Position numbers and translations under genes: made by a program
Notes under the pieces: generated by a model
Told to the model about the DNA's origin: nothing
The model's database searches: none
The model's input: only the letters and a program-made list of their open reading frames with translations
NCBI RefSeq assembly: GCF_964340395.1
Contig: NC_135554.1
Coordinates: 15,835,592-15,899,591, forward strand
Direction: 5' to 3'
DNA from: Glandiceps talaboti
Lineage: Eukaryota > Hemichordata > Enteropneusta > Spengelidae
DNA: 64,000 nucleotides
Shown: positions 48,916-61,990 of the stretch, one piece after another
Layout: each line of letters starts with the position of its first letter
Position numbering within the stretch: position 1 is the stretch's first letter

Positions 48916-51900
48916 TTCAAATATATTCTTTTCAATTCAGCTTTCTGTTAGTTTGATCTGTTGCTGCATTACCAGTTCGTCACCAGATATATACTCCAAA
49001 ACGATGATTACCATCCCTTACCCTTGAACTACAGAATTAAATCATATACTTGGTTTGATCCCATTTTGATGTGATCCTGTTTTTTTACAACTTTTTTTGA
49101 GTGTGTACAAACAACTACTCCCCTAGTAGAGAGAAGATTACTTCTGTCATCAATGAATTTTGAGTCACAGATTCAGACAAGTTGTTCTTCAAAAAGAGAC
49201 AATAAAAGCAGGATGAAAGTGATCTAATAAATGATAAATTTGATGGTATTAGATTAAAATACATAAGTAAGTTTAGAAATCCAGGTATTTACTGTTTATA
49301 TTCACTAACTAATTCCTATTTCAATCTAGAAAATGTCAATGTATGTCTCGGGCAAGTAACACTAGAAAAGTTATCAAGTGATATAAAACTAGATAATGAA
49401 ATATAACTGATTGAAAATATGACTTTGAAGATAGAGAAGATATGGTTCATCTTTCTTTTTGCTTTAAATTTTCTAAACTTTTGTGATATTTATGGTATTT
49501 TTGAGCACGATAGTTTGTGAACGACAACCATCCATTTTGTTTGTTGAAAAACAAATGTACAGAAATTTTGTAAATCATCACTGATATTTGTATGGTTTTG
49601 GAAATGTTCATAATCTTGTCTCATGAAATACATTACAAATAATTCAAAAAAAGGGCAATAGCATGGAAAGTTAGGTTAAAGACTAGAGATGTTTTATATT
49701 TTGACATGTCTATATTTGATGATTGTATTTTGAACACATTATCCCTAGCCGCTTGCAACTTCCTCTGTCACGTAAAACTGACTCAGCCAAGACCAACGAG
49801 AGCTTTTAATTCATTGCCACTGCTTAAAAGCACAGAAAGGGGGATTTGCAGAACTTAGCTTTGTATGGCAGCAAGACCGGCTATAAACTGATGTGAAAAT
49901 TAGTACCTAATGGATTAACAGTAGCATGGGAATTGAATTAATCCCTTACCACTGATCCGTTAGTATGGAATGCAAATACACTAAGCCAACAGTCGGTAAC
50001 TTACAAAGGAAAAAACACAAAATCCTGTGAAAATGATACAAGTAAATTTTTTGAAAATGTCAAGTAGTGTATCGTAAAAGGGTTCAGTCTTTCATGTGCT
50101 TTGGACAAAAACACATCACGGTATTTTATCTGTGAAAATGAAATTATTATGATATTAATTAAAAGATGCAAGTTCTGTATAAGATGTTATCATGTTTACA
50201 ATATACATCTGACCAGTATTTCAAATATAGAGAGATTTCTTGAATGAAAAAAATGTGTTGAAATAGACTAAATTGAAAATTCAGCCCTATCCTTCCTCGT
50301 TGCACAAAGGTTAAAGAATGAAAAAAACCCAGCAAATCTGCTGTCCCCAAGGGTTAAGAGAATTTTAAAAACATGCAAAATGTAAAGTCGAAGTGAGAGA
50401 AACTGATTTTAATAACAGAATTACTTGATCTGTACTCAAGCGAATTCAATGTATCACAGATGAAACAATTTATAAAATTCAAATGTCATATTTGTTGTAT
50501 TCTATATCTTAGGTTTGGTATAAGGTCAACATTTTGTAAATACATGGAAGCTATAAAAAAAGTAAATTTCACCGTGAAGAAAGTTTATTCACAGAATTGG
50601 TAGTAGAAAAAAATATTTGAATCACAAAACTGTATATATTTTTCCTTATATTAATATTGGATATATTAATATATTTCAAAGGACAACAAATTATTGTCTT
50701 TTGCAAACTTAATTTTACTTTTTTACTAAATTTTTTTGTGACATTGAGGGGATTATTTTTTTTAAAATCACAATTTCATATTTTTCCTTTGAATACATGT
50801 CAAGAAATCAAATTGTCATATTTCAAGATGTTCAGTCATTTCGGAGTTTACGATAACCTTCAAATTTTTCAAAGTTTATTCACAAAATGAACAAATTTGT
50901 ACATTATGTCTTGTATAATGTGTGTATGTGTGTGTGTGTATGAAAGAGTGGCCATCATACATTTATATATGATTTTCTGGAAAGTTATGAAATTATAGAC
51001 AAAAGTTCATAAATCGATAGATAAAAAATTACATTCTAGTATAGTAAATTGTAGCAGTATGATCCTCCCTTGGTCTCTGCAATGCTAACTAGACTAGAAT
51101 CAGCTTGATTTCAGTACACGAGATTAGATTCATATTTTCGGAATCGATATGACTTCAAATATATGACTGTTTTTGGTAAACGTGAGGGTACATATATGAA
51201 AAGTAATGGCATTTATATAATTTTATCAGAACAATATACTAAAGTGATAATATTCTGTGATAATGACTTTGAAATATTTGATTTCTATGTGTGAAGTATA
51301 AATGAAACATAAGATTGTATAACTAAAAAGATATAATGTTTTAAATGACAGTATTCTGTGAAATATCTCACCTCCCCTTCCCATCCCTCCTCAAGCCCCC
51401 TCTGACCACCGACTTACCCTTGCCAATTCCCCCCCCCCCCTTCAATTGCCCATGAAAGGAAATGCATTTTATGTCACATTATCAGACTGAACAGCAACTA
51501 CTAGTATGATTCTTCCGAGACAAATTAAGTCTCAGGGTATCCTTAGTGGTGTTGCCATGGTGATAGGCTGTCTATTGAATATTGTCTTTTACTGTTCACT
51601 CTTGAGTAGAAGTTAATCAGATACTAAAACACATGCATTATGACTGACCTTTGTCAGTTTTTATAGACAATATAGTCCCAGTATCGCTGTAAATTAGTGT
51701 TCTCAATTAAAAGAAACTACAAGAATGTAGGGTTTTATGGTTGATGAAATGGTACCAGTAAGGGTTTTAATACACCCATGGTATAATAAACGGTTTATGG
51801 GTTATGTCTGTTCTTTAGGAAAAGGAGGATATGTTTTCCTGTACAGCTTTTTTTCACAATGTTTTTAAAGCAATGAATATACTGGGAGATTAAAACCCTA

Positions 51901-52840
51901 TCGGCAGTGTCATACTCACATTAGGTTCTTGTCAAATGAGATACGTCCGTTTTTATTTTCCCTGAACTGAGTAACTGCACGTTATTAAAAGGCGAAGTGT
52001 TTTGTTTGGCGAATGATGATGTCTATTAAGAGGAGTTATTTCAATGTAGTATGAGTTTGTTACGTTTTGTGAAAGAAAAACTCAACTATGTAATATTCCA
52101 TGGCAACTCTACACACCCACGTGTGAGTTGGAAAAGTTCAATTTCACAGAAGCCATATTGTAAGTCACAATGTAGACATCATACTACTTTCTTACAGTGG
52201 TATTTGACTTTCTACATCACTAGGCATAGAAAGTCAGATGTAAAATGGATAAAAGTGAAGTAGTGAGAGGCATGTACAAACCCCGTTTTAATAAGCAGTA
52301 CTTCTGTGGTGTTTACTACTGTAGTCTTATGTTTTTCGATGCTGGATTTATTTAGGTGAATACACTCAAAATCCACAGAAATAAGTCCAAAGTAACATAT
52401 TTTGTGGTTGTCATATTTCTATAATCAGCTGTTACAGCAGTTACACTGAATATGGAAAGCTGACTGGATGAACTATTTACAAGTATTAGTTAACTTTCCC
52501 TTTGCATTGTCCGCTAAATTAAAGTGCACCTGAAACATTCTCAGGTCGTTGTACTATTTTATCACCCAAAAATCATATGTAAATTGTAATGAATACAAAT
52601 AGTAATTTCTGAATAGTGTCAAACACAGTAGATACAACAGATTCACCGTTGTTGCTGTCCCAGATCAATTTTATGCCATCTATGATGGAAAAGTCTTAGG
52701 TCATGGTATTTTGCGAACCGAGACTGGTCTCGGATAGATTTATTTTGTCGTCTGAGACTGGCAAACTGAGACCAGTCTCAGATAGCTATATTTTGCAAAG
52801 TGAGACTCTCATTTCATGGTCTCAGTTTAACATTGTAAGT

Positions 52841-52960
52841 ACCCTTACATACCACCAATACAAGTGTACTAAAGGCAGAAACCCTTACGTAGCACCAATA
52901 CAAGTGTACTGAAGGCAGAAACCCTTACATAGCACCACCACAAGTGTACTAAAGGCAAAA
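52841..52960 (+). repeat. 40-bp tandem repeat, 3 copies
   Basis: ACCCTTACATAGCACCA and ACAAGTGTACTAAAGGCA repeat at starts 52841, 52881 and 52921 with a few substitutions. Confidence 0.9.
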
Positions 52961-54670
52961 TTAAGTCTGGCTGTACTTTTCTCTGTTTACAGTAAAGTAC
53001 ACAGATATAAGTTCATAGTTGTGTAGTAGGTCTTACTGCCCTTCAGCAGTAATTTGCCTCTCAATATGTCACTAGTTAGTGTAAATGGAAAACATAACCC
53101 CCTAGTTGGATAACACTTAATGGAAGATGTACTGATGATATACACTCTAATGTTTTGTGTAGACCAATTAATTGTGATTAACAGATTTCAATAATACAGA
53201 TAATTGAAAACAGGCAATTACACCGTATGTACAGCAAAGTTGAAGTAAAACACACAGTAAAAATGTTGATAAAAGTTTTGAAATGAATGTGAACATCATC
53301 ACATTTGTTAAGATAATGAAAGTTGATGACTTCTAAAAACAGTAGTCAAGAAACTGAACAATTTTCAGTAAAGTTAAGATTTTTCTGTGCCAATTTAAAA
53401 AAAAAATTTTCCCTGCTATTTTGGTTTTATGAATAAGAAATGTCTTTAAGAAGATGTTTTTTGTGATTCCTAGGTTCAACAACACCGTGTAAGGAAGTTG
53501 CCAATACAAAATCATTAAATTCTTCTCTGTATGTATTGCAATGTTATAATGTTTTCACGAAGACTTTTACTACCTGTAAGTAACAGTGTGTCTGTTTCGG
53601 TCACCTGACTCTGGTCTACACTGTCAGCTAGCTTGCATTTCTCGAGTGTTGTCTAACAGAAGAAAGTCAAATGGTGCTTGTCAACCGAAACATATAAAAT
53701 ACTTGTATATAATCAAAGTACTGGCCTTGTCATCAGATTCTTGTAATGCTAAGTTTACATTTGCCAGACTGATAAACATTATTTAGGATGATCATCTTCT
53801 TGTTAAGTACACATTCATATGAAATTAGTTATGATAAATTTTAATATTCTATGACCCATATCTTGATGATCGAGCTAATATGAAATAAGTGAAAATGTCA
53901 CCGTGATGTTGAATTGAATTTGATTGATATAAAATACACCACTCTGATGGACATTTCACTTTCCGTTTCAACCTTTTGGTAGATATTTGACACAAAATCT
54001 TTGACAAATCATCATGTTCCTAGAAGTAGACTTATCAGTTCTTCCATCGTATTGTCAGCCAAGATTCTCTAACAAAAGACAACCGATAACAACATCAATT
54101 TCAGTAATTGATGACGCAAATTTTCTGATGTCCGCGATTCAAACATTAAAAATAGTGTGAAGAAGAACTATTGTATCAGCAGTGCTGTAAAATACTCAGT
54201 GGTTCAAAAAAAAAACAACAACTGTAGACGAACATTTGTACATCAGTGTGTATAATAATTGACCTGTTTTCAATTTTTCGCCGTCTTTCTTTTTTCGCTG
54301 AAATAGTAACTCTCAAAATACAAAGTACCTGTCCTAATTTTTGTAAGCCTATTTCTAGTACTGATTTCATTATAAGCCTACCACAGATGGCAACGAAAAC
54401 TTTAATCCCAGTATCCAGTTTTTGTAGTAGGTCAGAAAATACAGGATAAAGCTGGAATCGGCTACATTTATATTATTAAACATGGATCTAGTATTTCCCA
54501 TATATGTAAGGGGATGAAAAGAATGTACTGCTTAGCTTGTTATTAGTTTTACACATATCTGTCTTTCACTCTCACTCTAGGTAATGAATACATCATATTA
54601 AACAATATCTTGTATATTATAGTACTTTTGAGTTTTCTCGAATTGCTAATAAGTTAAAACCTAAATTTCT

Positions 54671-54694
54671 AAAAAAAAAAAAAAAAAAAAAAAA
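54671..54694 (+). repeat. Poly-A tract
   Basis: 24 consecutive A in intron 5. It could be the tail of a retroposed element, but no SINE or LINE body was recognised upstream. Confidence 0.9.
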
Positions 54695-57034
54695 TTAAGA
54701 GTGTGATATTATTTGGTCATCTATGATACAACTTGTCTCTAGTCAGAATATTTGTTTAAAATCTAAAATGCTAAATCGGGTACGAGATTTGTCAATTTTT
54801 GGAGCCTTTGTGATATAAAACCTTTTGTTGATATCCTTTATTTATGATAATGCGAAGTTTTGACAATACTGGTATATTTATTGACCTAGTTAAACTTCAT
54901 TGATTTTGGAAAGTTTTTTGAATATTAATAACATAGAGGTAGATATGTAAAAAATTTGGTGGCCATATATTTTAATTGTTATGTAACATGATATCCAACA
55001 TCTTTGTTTGTATCCATATTGTGTTTGAGCTACTCGGAGACTTTTTAACAAGTCCTGAATGATTGATGGATACATCTACTCATCCTGTAAATATTGATAT
55101 TGTTTGTTTTAAGTCAATTTGTTTGTTTTAAGTCAATTTCTAAATTTCTATTGTATGAATAAAAACATGAAATAACTGGATCAATTTTATGATAATCGTA
55201 TCTAATATTTGAATGAAAAAAATGACAGCTGAAACATTTCTAAATTAAAAAATTTGTGAACATGACATTTGCTTCATTGGCGTTTTTTTTTTGCCCGAAT
55301 GATGGAGTACTGTAGTTGTATCTATTGTCGTGCATGACAAATTTGGTAGAATCGCAATTTAGGATGTGAACTTTCATTTGGTGGACAGTGCAAGGGACAA
55401 GTAGATTCTACCTGTAAATAACAATCCGGTCAGCCTAACATATTCAGTGTAACTGTTGTTGACAGCTTTAACAACAGCAGAATATAGAAATATGACAACT
55501 CATAAGGTATGTTAGCTGGATTTATATCCGTGGAAGAAGCTTTTGCGTGTATTCAGCTGAAAGAAATCCAGCACCAAAAAACATAAGACTATAGCAGCAA
55601 TTTTAATTGTAGTTTCTAAATGACTATTCTATATTTGACTTGTTTTATTTTCCTAATGCATTACATAAAAAGCATAAATGTAACACAAAATAATCATAAG
55701 ACTAGTAAAAAAAATCATTATTATTAAGATACACAGTGGTTATTTCATGATAAAGCCAATATGCACAAACCACAATATTTGTATCCAGGGACAGATAATG
55801 AACTAAGTGCCCTTTGACCTCGGTAAATACTAGATGCATAACAAACATACAACCAGTGGAAGTAACTGGCATTAGAATTCAGTTTGTGAATAATATGATA
55901 TGAATTATTGATGGCTGATTTGACTAATGGTTTGTTGGTCTAGTGGCCTAGTAGTGTATAGTACTTTTTGTTATCGTTCAACCCAACAGATACAACAAAC
56001 AACCTTGTTACAATTGTAGACATTTTCACCATCGTACCTGAGATAATAATAATTTTTGAACTATAGCACTGGCATTCATTTTCACTCTCAAATTCACATC
56101 TTGGTACATATTTTATACACCTTTTCTGGAATTTATCATTTTTGCACCAATATTCACTTTGTTACTTGAATTTATTCAAATGATTTAGGTCATCATAGCT
56201 TATGAGGATAAACAAATACACAGCAAAATTGGAGGAATACACTTGTAATATGGAAATAAAACATTAAAGCTGTACTAAAAATGACTTCAACCGTGTCCCT
56301 CGTTTTAAGAACTACCATATATACAACAAATTGTGTTCAGAAGGGACACTTTCATGTACTAAACCCTAAAAAATGTCATTATTAGAGCTGCTCTAGTTGT
56401 AACTGGAACATTTTCTTTTAAAAATTAAAAAATATTTTTGTTTGAAAAAATGACTTAAGTGTAAATCTTGTAAACTCTGACCAGTATTGAATCATCTGTT
56501 GGTAAACACATTTGTGTAACAGTATACATAGTATGGTGCAATATATCCAATCAAATTTTTTTTTTTTTTGGTCCATACCCAAAATCCATTGTGAATATTT
56601 CCAAAAATTTCATAACTCAATAGAAAAGTTGAAATAGAAAGAGTAAAAGTTACCAATATTTGCAATATACATGAAGGATATTTAAAAAAAAATGATGTTA
56701 AAATTTCTATCAAAGTATGAATAAATTTCAAAAAGTACAAGTTCACTTTTTTTATTTAACACTGGTTTCCATACCAGAAATGGGTACACATATTTACAAA
56801 CTAAGGACATTTCTCTTTCACAATCAAAAATCACAGCAGAATATGTAACATCAGTAGAAAAAAGAGAATATTTTAGTTATTTTGGGTGCTGGGATAGAAC
56901 TGATATTTCGTACCTACAACTCTAACCATACTGTCTAACATGCACCGTTGTTCACAACTGACTCGTTAACTAGACCAGACTGTTCATTTCAACATGGTGA
57001 CTTACCGCTTTTCATTTCTGTCCTGTTTCCATAG

Positions 57035-57109
57035 CAACCTCAAGTATCACAACCATCCCCTCATCCACAACCTCCACATCCAAATAATCCCATGATGCCA
57101 CAAAATCAG
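57035..57109 (+). CDS. SSBP3: SSBP exon 6: QP-rich block (residues 122-146)
   Basis: Encodes QPQVSQPSPHPQPPHPNN followed by PMMPQNQ. The acceptor is CATAG and the donor GTGAGT at 57110. It is 75 nt, phase 0 at both ends. It corresponds to the SQPSPH..PPHNP segment of vertebrate SSBP proteins, a fast-evolving low-complexity part of the tail. Family resemblance and clean splice sites support it. Skipping it would keep the frame. Confidence 0.94.
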
Positions 57110-57437
57110 GTGAGTTTGGTTGTTATATATTTCCTCCATGGCACACATAGCTAATATGCATTGTCTGCAATAAAATTGTGAAACGTGAACTTTCATTTTG
57201 TTTGTTTGTCAATAATTGTGAGAGTTTCCTAGTTTACTTTCATCATTTAATTTGTTCCGTCTGCCTTTCCTACCATCAGCTATAGCTCCATACATTATGT
57301 ACTAGTTAACTGTTTCAATGTTATTTTAAAGATTTCGATCTGGGCCAAACATGCTAAGAACTCAGATCTGTTTGCTGAATTATTTTGTTGAGATGTTTGT
57401 TTGCACTGACGTTTTCTTGTTTGCTTTGATTTTTCAG
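57110..57437 (+). other. Intron 6 (328 bp)
   Basis: Short intron with donor GTGAGT and acceptor TTTTTCAG. Nothing else recognised. Confidence 0.85.
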
Positions 57438-57473
57438 TTACCTCCACATAGTCAAATGATGGATAATAATCAG
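57438..57473 (+). CDS. SSBP3: SSBP exon 7: 12-codon exon (residues 147-158)
   Basis: Encodes LPPHSQMMDNNQ between acceptor TTTTTCAG and donor GTTAGT (57474), a slightly weaker donor. It is 36 nt, phase 0 at both ends. PPHSQ resembles the GPHSQ that precedes PFMSPRY in vertebrate SSBP, while MMDNNQ looks lineage-specific. Such a small symmetrical exon with a non-optimal donor is a good candidate for alternative inclusion. Assignment rests on composition, frame and splice sites. Confidence 0.86.
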
Positions 57474-58784
57474 GTTAGTAAATAAATTACAAACGATCAC
57501 ACAGTGCAATGTAATATTGGCTCTCGCAATGTATTGTCAGTGTGAGAGTATGATTGTACAAACTCATAAAAAATTTTGTATTCCATGAAAAGAAACTGAA
57601 ACACAATCGCTACAATGCCATTTACTGAAATGTCTGTGAATTGCAAGTTACTGCCTGTGTTACATCAAAATGCTAAATCATGCCTAGGGTTTGAAGTCAA
57701 GAATTTAAAAGAAATTTAGAATGATCTGGAGATGTTGGTGGATATGTAAATTATGTCAGGAAACAAGGAATCGGTATTCCATGAAATTCACATCCTTTGG
57801 TAGAGACCTCTTCGCAGTCTTACTTGTCTGTCTGTCTGTCTGTCTGTCTAGCTGCCATTTTGAAAAGAAGTATACTTAAATTGATGCAGGATGATTAGAG
57901 CTTGTCGATCACCCTGGCATTTCTTGGAATTACAAGGGCCAAGATTTTTTGTTTTACATCATACTTATTATTCAGTGCCATTTATTTCCAATTGTACCCT
58001 GTTTTTCAAATCACCAGTTCTTGTCTCCACGGCAACAGAATATCCATCTTTGCCCTTACTTGTTATGTAACACCTTGTGTTTATATCCGCTGTGTAAAAT
58101 TTCAATGTTAGACCTTGCAGCTATTTTAAAACAAATTTCAAAGCTTTTAGAATTTGAAGAATGGAATTGCATCATTTTAAATGTTGATAAAATTTAGTAA
58201 ACAGATATTTGGTCTGTTCATTTGTCCTTTCGGAGAGGACGGGAAATTGGTATTCAGAATGAGAATTATTTTCTCATCACTAAAATATAAATTATTCTAT
58301 TGTACTGAAGAAGAAGTAAAAGATTTTGTGTGCTAATGTAAAAATATCGTTGCTTTCACTTTCCAGCATTTTGTGCCGAGAAAAATGTGGTATATTTTAT
58401 CAGAATCATTTTGTAAAATACCTTTGTGTGAAGTCACTGGTAGTTTAGGATTTAGAAATAAAAAATTCTTATGAAATGAAATGAATATAAAGATTAAATA
58501 AGGAACTGAAAATGGGTTATCAAAAGTGAGTCAATTATTGACTGACAGGAGACATTCACCTTTGGTATTTTGCTTTCCAGTGGGTAAGTCTGACCCTGGA
58601 AAGCAGTGTATGCAACCCCAAACAGTTGAAACTGTTAATTTAATGATGATGATGATGATGATGATGGTTATGTAGGAATACAAATAAATGTTTGTAGTAG
58701 TTTTAATAATAATGATAATGATAATAATATCTACTTTGTTATTCCAAATTTAAATTCGGAAATTCAAATATAGTCACAACTTGT

Positions 58785-58918
58785 GCAGCAGCACCCAAGT
58801 ATCCTAGTGTTGAAGCAGGAGGAAACCGGAGTACCCGGGGAAAACCTGCGTTGTTCGGTAGGGTCTTACTGAGCATCACCCTTCTTACATACATACTTAA
58901 CTTAACTTACAAACATAG
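58785..58918 (-). mobile_element. tRNA-derived SINE, copy C, head missing
   Basis: On the minus strand it reads GTATGTATGTAAGAAGGGTG, GATGCTCAG, GCAGGTTTTCCCCGGG, TACTCCGGTTTCCTCC, matching the body of copies A and B. No A or B box precedes it, so it is 5'-truncated, as expected of incomplete reverse transcription. Confidence 0.7.
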
Positions 58919-59172
58919 TGTAGGACCTTTGGTGATTGATTTTGACTGTCATGCTTAGCCATTGATTTTCCCAACAGTTCCGTTTTCAAACTGAAAATTA
59001 GATGTAGTACATGGCAACAGAAAAAAATAGCTTCTGACCTTCGCTATGTCCTCGTGATTCATGTGAGTTTTACACATATGATTTCAATTTTTCACTTAAA
59101 TGAAGTGTTGGCCACAAAATGAGTGCAAATTTGTACTGGGTTTTAAATCTACCCGCTGTGCTAGATATCAAT

Positions 59173-59183
59173 AGCGCCCTCGT
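59173..59183 (-). promoter_or_regulatory. CTCF-like core
   Basis: CGAGGGCGCTA on the minus strand matches the 3' half of the CTCF core. The 5' half is poor. It lies in a CpG-rich patch of intron 7. Confidence 0.25.
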
Positions 59184-60262
59184 TTGATGTGACTATTAAT
59201 GAATTGTCCACAAAAGTGAGGATCAGCCAATCACAAAGAGAAATATATTTGTAGTGATGCAATCATATCGCAGTATGCGATGTGACGACAATTGTGAAAT
59301 TTAAAGCATATATTTCCATAAAAATTCTGCTGTACCTACACGAGGCAAAACATTGCTTTCTAGTCGTTGTCAGTATCTAAGTGGGTTTTGTCGTTGCTAT
59401 GTGAAATATAATTTTAGGGTTGAAATCAAAACCGTTGGACAAATGTCTAAACGAGCATTGAGAGGACAGTCAAAATCAAGCAGTAAATGTCTTTAGCTGT
59501 GTTTGTATTAAAAGTACAGAAAATAAATCAAGTGTACAAGTTGCAAGGGGAAATGTACCTACCCTTATGACTTGAATGATTAATAGCAAGTTTTGAATAA
59601 ATGAATGGATATTATTATCACTTATGATTATGCTATTACAAAGAGGAACAAAGGCAATTGACCTCGACATGTATCAGTTAACAAGTTATTCAAAGATGTA
59701 CCAAAGACAGTGTAATAATGGCATTCAGAAATTAATTTAACAAGTGGTTGAAGTAGACAGGTAATGGTTTTACTACTCTTGAGGTCTATCAATAATCAGG
59801 TCCTCCCACATCTAATGTAAATTGAAGTGGCCTCTCTCTTAGAATAGTTTAGTCAATGTTGACCTTGTATCATAATGTTCTCGTGTATCATCAGTATTTT
59901 TTTTTTTTTTTGGTGCGACAAAAGAGATGTGTAAATTGTAGAGAATCCCGTACTCGTGATAATGAGGTGTATGAGATCTGAATTTTAAACTGCCTGACCT
60001 AGTTGCAGTAACTGTACTTGTGGTGACATTACTTTAATGTCAAGACTTGTTTTTTGTGAAAAGATCGCTTTTGTAGATTTACAGTCAAAATGAGTGCAAA
60101 ATTATAAATTAAGATTATTACTGAGAGCAGAACAATATGGAATATTCATTGTTGAATGTAACACTTTTGATTCTCAAAAAAAGGAGAGCTGGGTGCCCTA
60201 TATTTATACATACTTGTCTACCTGTAGTGGAAGGAATAATGTTGAAAAAATAGTGTGTGTGT

Positions 60263-60288
60263 GTGGGGGTGGGGGGGTGGGGTGGGGT
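60263..60288 (+). repeat. G-rich tract, G-quadruplex motif
   Basis: Runs of 5, 7, 4 and 4 G separated by single T bases, following a TG repeat. It lies about 320 bp upstream of exon 8 on the sense strand. Confidence 0.75.
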
Positions 60289-60611
60289 TAGCATCATTTT
60301 TACTGTCTGAGAATAGTGGCTCGAGACATCTCAAATCAGTAATAGTTACTCTCAATTGTTAGTTCTTTAGCTGTTTATGAGGTGTAATATCAGTTTGTTA
60401 TTTTACGCCATTCTAAATTATTGTGTCTTAGGTAGAACAGTTGTCAATAAGAATTGTACATGGTATTGAAGATTTCATTTCATGTCAGATGACAGAAAAT
60501 ATGTTTATCTTTAAGAGCTAATGAAATTACGTCAGTGGTCTATTTCTGAAAAGTTTATCACTAAATAACATTCTAACGTCACATCATTCTGTGTTTGTTT
60601 GTTTTTTGTAG

Positions 60612-60671
60612 CCATTTATGTCACCAAGGTATCCAGGGGGTCCTAGGCCTATGAGAATGCCAAATCAGCAG
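60612..60671 (+). CDS. SSBP3: SSBP exon 8: PFMSPRY block (residues 159-178)
   Basis: Encodes PFMSPRYPGGPRPMRMPNQQ, a conserved motif of the SSBP tail. The acceptor is TTTTGTAG and the donor GTAAGG at 60672. It is 60 nt, phase 0 at both ends, so skipping keeps the frame. Vertebrate proteins have PFMSPRYAGGPRPPIRM at this point as I recall. Confidence 0.97.
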
Positions 60672-60759
60672 GTAAGGCAAATGATGTTTACTTTCAAATT
60701 TCAACCACGACTTGTGTTCAAGTGGTATGGCTTTTGTTTTTGTCACTGGCACTAACTCA

Positions 60760-60775
60760 ACACCAGAGGGGGCTG
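60760..60775 (+). promoter_or_regulatory. CTCF-like motif
   Basis: ACACCAGAGGGGGCTG agrees with the CTCF core CCASYAGRKGGCRSY except at two positions. It lies 89 bp downstream of exon 8. Confidence 0.35.
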
Positions 60776-61977
60776 TTTGCTATGACCTGTTTGAACATGT
60801 CCTAGCACACACGCATTAAAATGGAAGGTGGCATTAGCAAGGTGTTGAATGTAACTTACAATTTTACTTCACAAAATGGATTATGACATGAATACGCATA
60901 AGAAAACATGATAGCAAAACGGTCACTCCCACACAAAATTCTAAAACAAATGAACTATCATTTACATCCAGAAAAAATGACAATATTTTGTATGCAGCCA
61001 TTTAATGTTTATATTGTCAGGATACTATATTTAGTCATGTATAGATTTTGCTGCAAAGTGTATGTTTTGATATGTAATTATTAAATAGGAACAGTTGGTA
61101 AAAAAGTGACATATTGATAAAAGGTCAGTGATTTGTAACCATTAATAGTGGAGTATGTAACATCGTCATATTGCTGGTGGGAAATTTATGTATTTAGGAC
61201 AGCCAACAGAGGCGCACAAAGAGAGATAAAAAGATTAAGCAAGATAAGGGGCCTTTCTTGTTTGTCAGGGAAGCTAACCTTATTTTTGAACCCATCACTG
61301 CTCCATGGAGTCAAATGGAAGAAGACACAAAAATTTGCATAATGACTGGAACATTCGAACATAATTTTTTTTTTTTTTTTTTTCTTTTTAGAAATTTTGA
61401 ATATATGGCTGTAATTTTTTTGAGCATTACAGTTAATATTTCAGTAATGTTTGATTATTTGTTGTGACAGGCTTTGTGTTTAGGTATTTTACTGCAGAAA
61501 TATCTCTGTTTGATTTATATTCAGTTATAATTCAAAATGTGAATGTTTTATGCTACATTATATAAAAAATATATTGCTATGACGCACTGTACCAGAATTA
61601 GACAAACGAAAGGATATTGAAATATTTTTTCTTTTCAAAATTCAGATTTGACTTTGTAACAAGCAATTGTTCTAGAAACACCATGTCAATTTAGAATTAA
61701 TAAATTTTGAATGAAACTCTAAAATTACCTCATAGAAAAACGACAATGGTAGCCAGTTGAATTATTTTGAAAATGTTCAATTGTTCTTTAGGTTCTTATT
61801 TTTGACTGGTGAAATGCAGCCACTTGTTAAATTCTGAATTCTGCCAAACATTGTCAGAATTTTGACATTTGGAATTGTGATCAGAAGGAAGTGGTTGCTA
61901 TGAGAATACATGTAGAGTATCATTACACAAAATGAGATTAGACAGTGATCAAACATGGCCGACATGTTGTTGGGTAT

Positions 61978-61990
61978 TGACCTTTGACCT
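61978..61990 (-). promoter_or_regulatory. Perfect DR1 nuclear-receptor motif
   Basis: The minus strand reads AGGTCAAAGGTCA, the exact DR1 consensus for HNF4 and RXR heterodimers. It is in intron 8; the other DR1 is at 17703. Confidence 0.5.

Larger units (their letters stand above)
46072..57034 (+). other. Intron 5 (11 kb), repeats only
   Basis: AT-rich and non-coding. It holds a dispersed repeat near 48815, a polypyrimidine tract at about 51360-51450 with a C-run, clustered GAGAC palindromes at 52715-52830, a 40-bp tandem repeat, a 24-A tract at 54671-54694 and a short direct repeat at about 55107-55139 (TTTGTTTTAAGTCAATTT twice). A repeat head like that at 29187 occurs near 56391. The acceptor is CCATAG at 57029-57034. 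Confidence 0.65.
57474..60611 (+). other. Intron 7 (3.1 kb)
   Basis: Contains a TCTG microsatellite (about 57824-57848), a GAT microsatellite (about 58643-58666), AAT/GAT-rich sequence near 58705-58730, the truncated SINE copy C, a CpG-rich patch at about 59035-59465 and a G-rich tract at 60263-60288. No gene. The acceptor is TTTTTTGTAG. Confidence 0.7.
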
